Origin: Pandoraea horticolens
GTDB taxonomy: Bacteria > Pseudomonadota > Gammaproteobacteria > Burkholderiales > Burkholderiaceae
DNA length: 64,000 bases
NCBI RefSeq assembly: GCF_902459555.1
Contig: NZ_CABPSM010000001.1
Location: 496,001 to 560,000, forward strand
Reading direction: 5' to 3'
Part shown: positions 8,817 to 18,298 of the stretch, piece by piece
Layout of the letters: every line of letters starts with the position of its first letter
Position numbering within the stretch: the stretch's first letter is position 1
Translations under genes and position numbers: made by a program
Notes under the pieces: generated by a model
Database searches by the model: none
What the model was told of the DNA's origin: nothing
What the model saw: only the letters and a program-made list of their open reading frames with translations

Positions 8817-10312
8817 AAGTCATGATCGCGCGGATGAATCACGAGACGAACACGTTCTCGCCGGTGCCCACGCCGCTCGAAGCCTTCGGCAATCACGGAC
8901 CGGCGTACGACGAGGCCGCCTATCGCGACAACAAAGGCATGCGCACGGCGATGGCCGCGTTCATCGATCTGGCCGAAGCCGCAGGCGCCGAGATAGTGAC
9001 GCCCGTCTCCGCCAGCGCCAATCCGAGTGGTCCGGTGGCGGCCGGCGCCTACGACGAACTCTGCCGCCGGATCGTGGCGGCGGCGAGCGGCGTCGACGCC
9101 ATCCTGCTCGATCTGCACGGCGCGATGGTCGCCGAGAACAGCGACGACGGCGAGGGCGATTTGCTCGAACGCCTGCGCGCGGTAGCGCCCGCCACGCCGA
9201 TTGCCGTGGCACTGGACCTTCATTCGAACATCACACCGAAGATCGTGACCCATGCCGATATCGTCGTGGGCTTCAAGACGTACCCTCACATCGACATGTA
9301 CGAAACCGGTGAGCATGCCGGACGGCTTCTCTTCGACATGCTCGCAGGCAAGCGCCGCCCCAAGGTGGTGTGGCAACAGCCGCCGTTGATGGTGCACACG
9401 CTGCGCAGCACCAGTCACGGCGGAGCGATGAAACGCGCCCTCGACGCCGCGCGGCGTGCCGAAGCCGAGGAGGGCATTCCGGCGGTGTCGGTGTTCTCCG
9501 GCTTCTCGCTCGCCGACATTCCGGCGCCGTGCATCAGCGTCGTGGTCACGGCGGACGACGGCGAGGCGGGCGTGGCGCGTGCGCAGGCCGTCGCGGATCG
9601 TATCGCGGCACAGATTTGGGACGAGCGCGACGGCTTCGTCTATCGCAGCGCACCGCTGGCCGAATCGATTGCGCAAGCGAAACAATTGGCCGACGGCGCC
9701 GACAAGCCGGTGCTGCTGCTCGATCACAGCGACAACTGCATGTCGGGCGGCACCTGCGACACGATGGACGTGCTCGAAGCCGCACTCGCGGGCGGCCTGA
9801 CGGGCATCGGCGTCGGCCCGCTGTGCGATCCGGAAGCGGTGGCGACGTTGATCGCCGCAGGCGAGGGCGCCGAAGTCACGCTGGCCGTCGGCAACAAACG
9901 GCCACTGTCGCAATTGGGCATTACCAAGACGCCCCCGGTCCTCACGGGCATCGTGCGCAAGATCGGCGATGGCGAATACGTCGTCACCGGACCGACATAC
10001 ACGGGCCAACGCTGTTACATGGGACGCACGGTGCTGTTCGATATCGGTGCGGCGCGTATTGTCGTCACCGAACGCACGCACGAGGCGTGGGATCACGGCG
10101 TCTTCACCTGCGTTGGCCTCGATCCGCGCAACGAACGCTTCCTGCTGCTGAAGTCGCGCATGTATTGCCGTCCGGTGTTCGTGCCGATCTCGGCAGGTCT
10201 CGTCGAATGCGACAGCGACGGTGTGACAAGTTCGAATTACGCGCTGTTCCCGTTCTCGCACCTGAACCGTCCGGTGTATCCGCTGGATCGGGAGGTGAAG
10301 TTCGGAGGATGA
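8813..10312 (+). CDS. M81-family metallopeptidase (MlrC-like)
   Basis: The 499-residue protein begins 'MIARMNHETNTFSPVPTP', the family N-terminal metal motif, and has 'AILLDLHGAMVAENSDDGEG' and 'VALDLHSNIT' with further likely zinc ligands. A C-terminal MlrC domain contains 'VLLLDHSDNCMSGGTCDTMD' and later 'KSRMYCRPVFVPI'. MlrC was first described in degradation of microcystin fragments, but the family is widespread and mostly of unknown substrate. An AGGAGG site precedes the ATG and the gene overlaps the M20 hydrolase gene (ATGA), so the two are made together. It converges on amiE, with 33 bases between stops and no clear terminator. Confidence 0.82.
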   Translation: MKVMIARMNHETNTFSPVPTPLEAFGNHGPAYDEAAYRDNKGMRTAMAAFIDLAEAAGAEIVTPVSASANPSGPVAAGAYDELCRRIVAAASGVDAILLDLHGAMVAENSDDGEGDLLERLRAVAPATPIAVALDLHSNITPKIVTHADIVVGFKTYPHIDMYETGEHAGRLLFDMLAGKRRPKVVWQQPPLMVHTLRSTSHGGAMKRALDAARRAEAEEGIPAVSVFSGFSLADIPAPCISVVVTADDGEAGVARAQAVADRIAAQIWDERDGFVYRSAPLAESIAQAKQLADGADKPVLLLDHSDNCMSGGTCDTMDVLEAALAGGLTGIGVGPLCDPEAVATLIAAGEGAEVTLAVGNKRPLSQLGITKTPPVLTGIVRKIGDGEYVVTGPTYTGQRCYMGRTVLFDIGAARIVVTERTHEAWDHGVFTCVGLDPRNERFLLLKSRMYCRPVFVPISAGLVECDSDGVTSSNYALFPFSHLNRPVYPLDREVKFGG

Positions 10313-10345
10313 GTGCAGTGGCGAGCCTTCACGGCCCGCCCCCTC

Positions 10346-11807
<1,462 letters not shown>

Positions 11808-11859
11808 CTCCGCCTCCTGTTGTCTTATCTCGTGAGTGATGCTCGTGGCGCACGCCGCG

Positions 11860-13098
11860 TCAGCCCTTCACCAGATCTGGCGAACACGGCATGTCGACAC
11901 TACCCGTCACATGACGAATCGGTCCGTCGGCATTCGGACGGATGTCGAAGTCGAAGATCTGCGTCGGCAACCACAACGTCGCACACGCATTCGGAATGTC
12001 GACCACGCCGCTGATATGCCCCTGCACCGGCGCACAACCGAGCAACGAGTACGCCTGCGCCCCCGAGTAGCCGAACTTCTTTAGATACTCGATGGCGTTC
12101 AGGCACGCCTGACGATAGGCGACCGTGACATCCAGATAGTGCTGCCCGCCCTGCTCGTCGACCGAGATACCCTCGAAGATCAGATAGTCGTTGTACGCCG
12201 GCGTGATGGGACTCGGCTGGAACACCGGATTGCGAATGCCGTACTTCGCCATGCCGCCTTTGATCACGTTGACACGCATGTGCACCCACCCCGCCATCTC
12301 GATGGCGCCGCAGAACGTGATCTCGCCGTCCCCCTGACTGAAGTGAAGGTCGCCCACAGACAGCCCTGCGCCATCGACATACACCGGGAAGAAAACCTTC
12401 GAGCCGCGCGAAAGATCCTTGATGTCGCAGTTCCCGCCATGCTCGCGCGGCGGCACCGTGCGCGCGCCTTCGGCGGCAGCCTTGTTGCGCGCGTCGCCCG
12501 TCAGCTTGCCCATGTGCGCCGTCGCGGCGAACGGCGGGTTGGCCAGCGGCGGCACGCGGTCCGGCTCCGTCGCGATCAGGCCGACCTCGCGCGCGTTCCA
12601 CGTCTGAAGCAATTTCGGATCGGGCAGACAGCCGATCAGTCCCGGGTGAATCAGCCCGGCGAAATTCACGCCCGGAATATGCCGCGAACTCGTGTAAAGC
12701 CCGTGGAAATCCCAGATCGACTTCTGCGCATGCGGAAAATGATCGGTCAGAAAGCCACCGCCGTTCGTCTTCGAGAAGAAGCCGTTGAAGCCCCACTGAC
12801 TGTCCTGCTTCGCGCCGATGTCGAGCAGATCGACGACCAGCAGATCGCCGGGCTGCGCGCCATGCACGCCCACCGGCCCCGAGAGAAAATGCACGATCGA
12901 CAGGTCGATATCGCGAACATCGTCGGCGCTGTCGTTGTTCTTGATGAAGCCGCCGGTCCAGTCGTACGTCTCGAGAATGAAGTCGTCGCCGGGATTCACC
13001 CAGCACGCCATCGGGATATCCGGATGCCAACGGTTGTGCACCTGCTCGTTTTCGTACGCGGATTGGTTCAGGTCGACCTTGATAAGAGTTTCGGCCAT
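11860..13098 (-). CDS. fmdA: Formamidase/acetamidase
   Basis: Hydrolyses formamide (and acetamide) to ammonia and the carboxylate. 412 residues from ATG 13098, which has AGGAG 8 bases upstream. The N-terminus 'METLIKVDL'-like start and the blocks 'GVHGAQPGDLLVVDLLDIG', 'HPGLIGCLPDPKLLQTWN', 'EHGGNCDIKDLSRGSKVFFP' and 'LHFSQGDGEITFCGAIEMAG' are characteristic of the FmdA_AmdA family. The enzyme differs in fold from AmiE, so the operon carries two non-homologous amidases. It sits between the transporter genes and fmdB, separated from urtE by two small hairpins. Confidence 0.93.
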   Translation of the reverse strand: MAETLIKVDLNQSAYENEQVHNRWHPDIPMACWVNPGDDFILETYDWTGGFIKNNDSADDVRDIDLSIVHFLSGPVGVHGAQPGDLLVVDLLDIGAKQDSQWGFNGFFSKTNGGGFLTDHFPHAQKSIWDFHGLYTSSRHIPGVNFAGLIHPGLIGCLPDPKLLQTWNAREVGLIATEPDRVPPLANPPFAATAHMGKLTGDARNKAAAEGARTVPPREHGGNCDIKDLSRGSKVFFPVYVDGAGLSVGDLHFSQGDGEITFCGAIEMAGWVHMRVNVIKGGMAKYGIRNPVFQPSPITPAYNDYLIFEGISVDEQGGQHYLDVTVAYRQACLNAIEYLKKFGYSGAQAYSLLGCAPVQGHISGVVDIPNACATLWLPTQIFDFDIRPNADGPIRHVTGSVDMPCSPDLVKG

Positions 13099-13121
13099 TG
13101 CACTCGCTCCTGGTTTCAAAT

Positions 13122-13163
13122 GCCGGTGCCAGACACCGGCGATCAATGACGCCACGCGGCGTC
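13122..13163 (-). other. Two adjacent stem-loops between urtE and fmdA
   Basis: GCCGGTG/CACCGGC (7 bp, 5-base loop, 13122-13140) and GACGCC/GGCGTC (6 bp, 4-base loop, 13148-13163) lie in the 68-base gap between transporter and amidase genes. There is no T-run, so partial attenuation or RNA processing is more likely than full termination. Confidence 0.4.
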
Positions 13164-13166
13164 GGA

Positions 13167-13856
13167 TTACACGGAGAGGTATTCGCGTATGCGCCCGGCA
13201 TCGCCGGCGTCCCGCGTGCTCTGATGAACGAAACGCCCGCCCTCGATAACGAACAGTCGGTCCGCCACGTCCATCGCGAAACTCAGCACCTGCTCGGAAA
13301 CGACCACGGCGATGTTGCGCGTCGCGCGAATGTGATTGAGCGCCCGTGCAATGTCCTTGATGACGGACGGCTGTATCCCCTCGGTCGGCTCGTCGAGCAG
13401 CAGTACCTTGGGATCGGTTGCGAGCGCGCGCGCAATGGCGAGTTGTTGCTGCTGTCCGCCGGAGAGATTGCCGCCCTTGCGGCGGCGCATGTCGAACAGC
13501 ACGGGAAACAACGCGTAGAGATCGTCGGGAACGGACTGGCTCGCCGCATTCTCGAGCCCGGTCTGGATGTTCTCTTCGACGGTGAGCGATGCAAAGATCT
13601 GGCGACCCTGCGGAACGTAACCGATCCCCTTGGCCACGCGCCGGAAGCTCTCGTCCCTAGACACGTCGACACCGCCCACACGAACGGTGCCGCGATTCGC
13701 GGGCAACATGCCAATCAACGACTTGAACAATGTTGTTTTGCCCATCCCGTTGCGGCCCATCACCGCAACGCTTTCGCCGCTGGCGACGGAAAATCCGATG
13801 CCGTGCAGCACCTCGCTCTGGCCATAGCTGACGACAAGATCATCGACTTCCAACAT
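13167..13856 (-). CDS. urtE: Urea/short-chain amide ABC transporter ATP-binding protein UrtE
   Basis: A cytoplasmic ATPase, 229 residues. Walker A is GRNGMGKTT near residue 36, 'GIGYVPQGRQIFASLTVEEN' is the Q-loop region, LSGGQQQQLAIARAL is the signature and 'VLLLDEPTEGIQPSVIKDI' is the UrtE-type Walker B extension. ATG 13856 has a GGAGG site 8 bases upstream; a longer frame to 14033 is only overlap with urtD. The product pairs with UrtD to drive uptake through UrtBC. Confidence 0.9.
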   Translation of the reverse strand: MLEVDDLVVSYGQSEVLHGIGFSVASGESVAVMGRNGMGKTTLFKSLIGMLPANRGTVRVGGVDVSRDESFRRVAKGIGYVPQGRQIFASLTVEENIQTGLENAASQSVPDDLYALFPVLFDMRRRKGGNLSGGQQQQLAIARALATDPKVLLLDEPTEGIQPSVIKDIARALNHIRATRNIAVVVSEQVLSFAMDVADRLFVIEGGRFVHQSTRDAGDAGRIREYLSV

Positions 13857-13870
13857 GATGTGTCCTCCAA

Positions 13871-14614
13871 TCAGTGTCCGAGATAAACATCGATCACACG
13901 CGGGTCGGATTGCACCTTGGCCATTGGGCCCTCGGCGAGAATCTTTCCCTGATGCATCACGGTGACCTTGTGCGCGATCCGCTCGACGAAAGCCATGTCG
14001 TGCTCGATGACGATCATCGAGCGGTTGCGACAAATTCGATCGAGCAGCTCAGCCGTCAGCTCGCGCTCGCGCACGCTCATGCCGGCAATCGGCTCATCCA
14101 GCATCAAAAGTTCGGGGTCCTGCATAAGAAGCATACCAATTTCCAACCACTGCTTCTGTCCGTGCGACAGTAAACCGGCTTCGAGGTCGAGCGAGGCCGA
14201 CAGACCGATCTCCTCGGCAACGGATCGGACACGGTCCGCAACCTCGCTATCCGTGCGGTAGAAAAGCGCGCCGAACACGCCGCGCCCACGCGGGAACGAC
14301 ACTTCGAGGTTCTGCGCGACGCTCAGGTTTTCGTAGATCGACGGCGTCTGAAACTTGCGGCCTATCCCCTTGTGCACGCGTCTGAACTCGGCCAGTCGCG
14401 TGATTTCCTCGTTGCGAAACTTGATGCTGCCCGCCGTCTCCTTCGTCTTGCCGCAGATTAGATCGAGCAGCGTCGTCTTGCCGGCGCCGTTGGGACCGAT
14501 CACGACACGCAACTCACCACGCTCCAGATACAGATTCAGGGAATCGATGGCCTTGAACCCGTCGAACGAAACGGTGAGGTCTTCTATCGCCAGAAGAAAG
14601 TCGGTGTTGCTCAT
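13871..14614 (-). CDS. urtD: Urea/short-chain amide ABC transporter ATP-binding protein UrtD
   Basis: A cytoplasmic ATPase, 247 residues. It contains 'LTVSFDGFKAIDSLNLYLER', Walker A GPNGAGKTT, 'GIGRKFQTPSIYENLSVAQN', the signature LSHGQKQWLEIGMLL, and 'LLMLDEPIAGMSVREREL', the recognised UrtD pattern. The ATG at 14614 overlaps the urtC stop by four bases; the urtE start follows 14 bases after its stop. Confidence 0.9.
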   Translation of the reverse strand: MSNTDFLLAIEDLTVSFDGFKAIDSLNLYLERGELRVVIGPNGAGKTTLLDLICGKTKETAGSIKFRNEEITRLAEFRRVHKGIGRKFQTPSIYENLSVAQNLEVSFPRGRGVFGALFYRTDSEVADRVRSVAEEIGLSASLDLEAGLLSHGQKQWLEIGMLLMQDPELLMLDEPIAGMSVRERELTAELLDRICRNRSMIVIEHDMAFVERIAHKVTVMHQGKILAEGPMAKVQSDPRVIDVYLGH

Positions 14615-15795
14615 GCTTTACGCTCCCATTCTGTCTTGCCCCCGGCGCCGAGAAAACGGCGAATTCGCGGGCGCACATGCGCATCGAAAAGACCGGCCAG
14701 ACCGTTCGGGAAGGCCATCACCACGCCGATGAACATGGCCGCCATCAGATACAGCCAGAGGTTGGGGAAACTCTCGGAGAACCAGCTCTTGCCCAGATTG
14801 ACGAGAATCGCGCCGTACACCGCGCCGACAAGCGACATACGTCCGCCGACCGCCGCATAAATCACCATCTCGATGGACGGCACGATGCCCACGAACGACG
14901 GCGACATGAAACCGACCTGAAGCGTGAACATCGCGCCGCCGATCGCAGCGAGCAACGCGGCGAAGCAGAATGAGAACACCTTGAACATCGAAACGTCGTA
15001 GCCCGAGAACCGCACACGGTCCTCCTTGTCTCGCATGGCCAGCAGCAGCGTACCGAGCTTGCCGCGCTGCACCCACCGGCACAGCAGCAACGCGACGATC
15101 AGCAACGCGGCGTTGACGAAGTAAAGAACGAGCTTCGCGTGGTCCGTGCGAATGTCCCAGCCGAGCAGCGTGCGCAGATCGGTGATGCCGTTCACCCCAC
15201 CGGTATAGCCCTGTTGGCCGATGATGAGCACCGACAGAATCAGCGCCACGGCCTGCGTGATGATGGCGAAATACACACCGCCGACCCGCCGTTTGAACAT
15301 CGCGTAACCGATCACGAAGGCAAGCGCCGTCGGCACGACGAGCACCGCGATGATCGAGAACGGCAGATAGTGAAACGGCTTCCACCAATCCGGCAGCGCG
15401 GTGAGCTGATTCCAGTCCATGAAGTCCGGAATGCCCGGGGTGGTCTGCGTACTCGTGGCCGCGGCGCTCGACGCTTCGAGCTTGAGAAACATCGCCATCG
15501 CATAACCGCCAAGCCCGAAGAAGACGCCCTGCCCGAGACTGAGCACGCCGCCGTAACCCCATGCGATCACCAGTCCGACGGCGACGAACGCATACGTCAG
15601 GTACTTGCCCATGAGGTTCAGGCGAAACGCGTCGAGCGCGAGCGGAAACACGACGACGATGAGCACGGCCAGTATCACGATGCCCGCGTAGCCCGAAGCG
15701 TCGAAGCGCGCCAGCATTGCGCGCCAGCCGACGGGGGGGACGGGGGCCTCGGATCGGAGGGAGACGCCGCCCGCCGAGGTTTGGATGGGTTCCAT
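14611..15795 (-). CDS. urtC: Urea/short-chain amide ABC transporter permease UrtC
   Basis: An inner-membrane permease, about 394 residues with around ten hydrophobic segments. It has the LivM-type block 'GYGGVLSLGQGVFFGLGGYA' and 'QQGYTGGVNGITDL', the latter typical of UrtC. The cytoplasmic coupling loop follows ('GTLLLAMRDKEDRVRFSGYD'). I chose ATG 15795 because GGAGAG lies 6 bases upstream; the in-frame ATG at 15801 would abut that site. The stop overlaps urtD. Confidence 0.9.
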   Translation of the reverse strand: MEPIQTSAGGVSLRSEAPVPPVGWRAMLARFDASGYAGIVILAVLIVVVFPLALDAFRLNLMGKYLTYAFVAVGLVIAWGYGGVLSLGQGVFFGLGGYAMAMFLKLEASSAAATSTQTTPGIPDFMDWNQLTALPDWWKPFHYLPFSIIAVLVVPTALAFVIGYAMFKRRVGGVYFAIITQAVALILSVLIIGQQGYTGGVNGITDLRTLLGWDIRTDHAKLVLYFVNAALLIVALLLCRWVQRGKLGTLLLAMRDKEDRVRFSGYDVSMFKVFSFCFAALLAAIGGAMFTLQVGFMSPSFVGIVPSIEMVIYAAVGGRMSLVGAVYGAILVNLGKSWFSESFPNLWLYLMAAMFIGVVMAFPNGLAGLFDAHVRPRIRRFLGAGGKTEWERKA

Positions 15796-15853
15796 GTACA
15801 TCTCTCCATACAGAGGAATCGGTCGACGACCGAGGCACCGGCACACCGGCGGA

Positions 15854-16771
15854 TCACGCGCGCCGGACTTTCGAAGCGAACAGGCCCTGCGGGCGCAGCA
15901 TCAGAATGACCACCACGGTGAGGAGCGTCAGCACGCGGGCAATCGAACCGGAAAGGAAAAACTCGCTGATCGACTGCATCTGCGCAATGCCGAAGGCCGA
16001 GGCCACCGTGCCGAGCAGGCTCGCCGCGCCGCCGAACGTCACCACCAGGAACGAATCGACGATATAGAGCGAGCCGCTGGTCGGCCCTGTCGACCCGATG
16101 GCCGTGAACGCCGCACCGGCGACGCCGGCGATGCCGCAGCCGATCGCGAATGTCATCCGGTCGGTGCGGCGGGTATTGATGCCCGCCGCATTTGCCATCG
16201 GCCGGTTGGCGACGGTCGCGCGCACACGCAGCCCCCAGCGCGAGCGGTACAGCGCCAGCAACAGGCCGCCCGTCATGACGAGCGCGAGCGCCATCACGAA
16301 CATGCCGCTCACCGGAATGTCGAGACCGGGTGCCGGCTCCCACGACCCCATGAGCCAGTCGGGCAGCGCCGGGCTGACTTCTTTCGGCCCGAACGTCGAA
16401 CGGAACACTTGCTGCATGCCCAGACTCAGGCCCCAGGTGGCGAGCAACGTGTCGAGCGGACGCCGGTACAGATGCCGGATCAGCGCCCATTCCGCCAGCC
16501 ATCCCGCTCCGAAGGCGAGCACGAAGGCGGCGACGATGGCGAAGAAGAAATACACCGGCGCGAATACCGGCCAGACGTTCTGGGTGGCCCACGAAAACAT
16601 GTAGACGGTATAGGCGCCGATGGTCATGAATTCGCCGTGCGCCATGTTGATGACGCCCATCTGCCCGAAGATCACGGCCAGTCCGAGCCCCATGAGCAGC
16701 AGAACGCTGAACAGGCGCAGTCCCGCAAAGCCTTGCATCAGCGTGATATTGAGAATGTCGTTGGCGGACAT
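15854..16771 (-). CDS. urtB: Urea/short-chain amide ABC transporter permease UrtB
   Basis: An inner-membrane permease, 305 residues. Markers are 'GLGLAVIFGQMGVINMAHGE' near the N-terminus, 'LATWGLSLGMQQVFRSTFGP', 'VRATVANRPMANAAGINTRR' and 'IGSTGPTSGSLYIVDSFLVV', the urea-type LivH variant (UrtB/FmdE). The start ATG at 16771 is preceded by GAGGAGCG. A strong hairpin separates it from urtA. Confidence 0.9.
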   Translation of the reverse strand: MSANDILNITLMQGFAGLRLFSVLLLMGLGLAVIFGQMGVINMAHGEFMTIGAYTVYMFSWATQNVWPVFAPVYFFFAIVAAFVLAFGAGWLAEWALIRHLYRRPLDTLLATWGLSLGMQQVFRSTFGPKEVSPALPDWLMGSWEPAPGLDIPVSGMFVMALALVMTGGLLLALYRSRWGLRVRATVANRPMANAAGINTRRTDRMTFAIGCGIAGVAGAAFTAIGSTGPTSGSLYIVDSFLVVTFGGAASLLGTVASAFGIAQMQSISEFFLSGSIARVLTLLTVVVILMLRPQGLFASKVRRA

Positions 16772-16783
16772 CTGACGCTCCTC

Positions 16784-16809
16784 GCGCGACGACCGTCCGG
16801 TCGTCGCGC
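16784..16809 (-). other. Stem-loop between urtA and urtB
   Basis: GCGCGACGACC and GGTCGTCGCGC form a perfect 11-bp stem with a 4-base loop directly after the urtA stop on the transcript. There is no T-run. The position after the binding-protein gene matches a 3'-stabilising or partial-termination element that keeps binding protein in excess over permease, parallel to the hairpin at 4018-4041. Confidence 0.55.
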
Positions 16810-16826
16810 CTGTGCGGGTTGAGGGA

Positions 16827-18101
16827 TTACATGTAGCCCTTCGGGAACGGATCCGGATGGATCGGCTCCGGCGAACTCGCCACGACCTTGAACTGTCCGT
16901 CCGCCTGCCCTTCGCCGATCAGCGATCGGCTCCACAGGTGATGGTTCGGATCGACCTTCGCGTAGCCCTGGGGTGCGTTGGGCAGTTCAATGCCCGCTGA
17001 CGCGGCGACCACCTTGTTCACGTCGAAGCTGCCCGCGCGCTCGCACGCGGCCTTCCAGATCCAGGGGCCGAGGTAGGCCGCCTGTGTCACGTCGCCGATC
17101 ACCGATTTCGCGCCGTAGCGCGCCTTGAACGCGGCGACGAACTTCTTGTTGTTGTCGTTATCCAGCGACTGGAAGTACTTCATCGAGGAGTAGAAGCCCG
17201 CGAAGTTTTCGCCGCCAATGCCCAGCACTTCGTCTTCCGTGACGGAAAGGGTCAGCAGGAATTGCTTCTGGGGCGTGATGCCCGCTGCCTTGAGTTGCTT
17301 GTAGAACGCCACGTTCGAGCCGCCCACCACCGTCGCGAAAATGCAGTCGGGACGTGCGAGCTTGATCTTGTTCATCAGCGAATTGAACTCGGTCGTGCCG
17401 AGCGGGTAATACTCTTCGCCGACCACCTTCGCGTGAAGATGCTGCTCGATATGACGGCGCGCGATCTTGTTCGACGTGCGCGGCCAGATGTAGTCGGAAC
17501 CAATCAGGAAGAACGTCTTGGCCTTCTTCGTGTTCGACGCCCAGTCGAGCGCCCAGAGAATCTGCTGCGTGGCTTCCTGACCGGTGTAGAAGACGTTCTT
17601 CGACTGCTCCAGACCTTCATAGAACGTCGGGTAGTACAGCAAGCCGTTGTCCTTCTCGAACACCGGCAGCACCGCCTTGCGCGAGGCCGACGTCCAGCAA
17701 CCGAAAACGGCCGCGACGTGGTCGTTCTCGAGCAACTTCTTGGATTTCTCGGCGTAGGTTGGCCAGTCGGACGCACCGTCTTCCTGAATGATGTTGATCT
17801 TACGTCCGAGCACGCCGCCCATCGCATTGATCTGTTCGATGGCAAGACGCTCTGCCTGAATCGAGCCCGTCTCGGAGATCGCCATCGTGCCGGTTGCCGA
17901 GTGCAACTGGCCGACCGTGACCGTGGTGTCGGTTACGGCGAGGCCGGTGGTGTTCACCTTAGCCGTCGGCGGCACCTGTGCGAACGACGTTCGCGGCAGG
18001 CCCAGCGCCATGAGCGGGGCCGCGGCAAGGCCGCCGAGCAACCGCCTGCGCAACGGCGAAGCCATGCGCTCGTCATCTTCGAATCGATCGTCTGCGGACA
18101 T
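16827..18101 (-). CDS. urtA: Urea/short-chain amide ABC transporter substrate-binding protein UrtA
   Basis: A periplasmic receptor, about 424 residues. An N-terminal export signal (RRRLLGGLAAAPLMALGL...SFAQ) precedes the UrtA-specific blocks 'VTVGQLHSATGTMAISETGS', 'EDGASDWPTYAEKSKKLLEN', 'FGCWTSASRKAVLPVFEKDN', 'LYYPTFYEGLEQSKNVFYTG' and 'GEEYYPLGTTEFNSLMNKIK'. In this family the W-T-S-A-S region contacts the urea or amide ligand. ATG 18101 and the preceding GTG 18104 are both possible starts behind GGAG. It is the first gene of the operon that ends with amiE. The amidases downstream suggest short-chain amides rather than only urea as cargo, since no urease is present here. Confidence 0.92.
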   Translation of the reverse strand: MSADDRFEDDERMASPLRRRLLGGLAAAPLMALGLPRTSFAQVPPTAKVNTTGLAVTDTTVTVGQLHSATGTMAISETGSIQAERLAIEQINAMGGVLGRKINIIQEDGASDWPTYAEKSKKLLENDHVAAVFGCWTSASRKAVLPVFEKDNGLLYYPTFYEGLEQSKNVFYTGQEATQQILWALDWASNTKKAKTFFLIGSDYIWPRTSNKIARRHIEQHLHAKVVGEEYYPLGTTEFNSLMNKIKLARPDCIFATVVGGSNVAFYKQLKAAGITPQKQFLLTLSVTEDEVLGIGGENFAGFYSSMKYFQSLDNDNNKKFVAAFKARYGAKSVIGDVTQAAYLGPWIWKAACERAGSFDVNKVVAASAGIELPNAPQGYAKVDPNHHLWSRSLIGEGQADGQFKVVASSPEPIHPDPFPKGYM

Positions 18102-18191
18102 CACGTTCTCCTGGTCATAAGCCCTGTGCGAGAAGCGCAGCGGGCGGGTTTCACGGGTTTGAACGCAATGTAGGGAGCCAATTTGACGATC

Positions 18192-18215
18192 GGAATACGT
18201 CGATTGACGTATTCC
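18192..18215. promoter_or_regulatory. Perfect 24-bp inverted repeat, candidate operator between urtA and the sensor kinase gene
   Basis: GGAATACGTC and GACGTATTCC are perfect complements separated by GATT. They lie almost midway between the divergent urtA start (about 90 bases) and the kinase start (about 84 bases). The TACGTC/GACGTA core resembles the TACG-type half-sites of LuxR/NarL-class response regulators, and such a regulator is encoded at 21696. Binding by that regulator is inference. Confidence 0.6.
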
Positions 18216-18298
18216 CCGGGCGGGGGGGTGGAATGTAATTTGCTTTGGGCTTTACACCCGACGCTTTTTGCACCAATCCGGATCGTCTTCACGTCTTC

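Noticed and set aside
8660-10261. A 533-codon open frame on the minus strand inside the M81 gene
   Set aside because: It is an antisense shadow typical of GC-rich DNA: rich in Arg, His and Gly, no family resemblance, and fully covered by a well-supported gene on the other strand.
15785-16822. A 345-codon plus-strand frame opposite urtB
   Set aside because: It mirrors the permease gene; the predicted protein is charged and repetitive with no domain, and urtB is certain.
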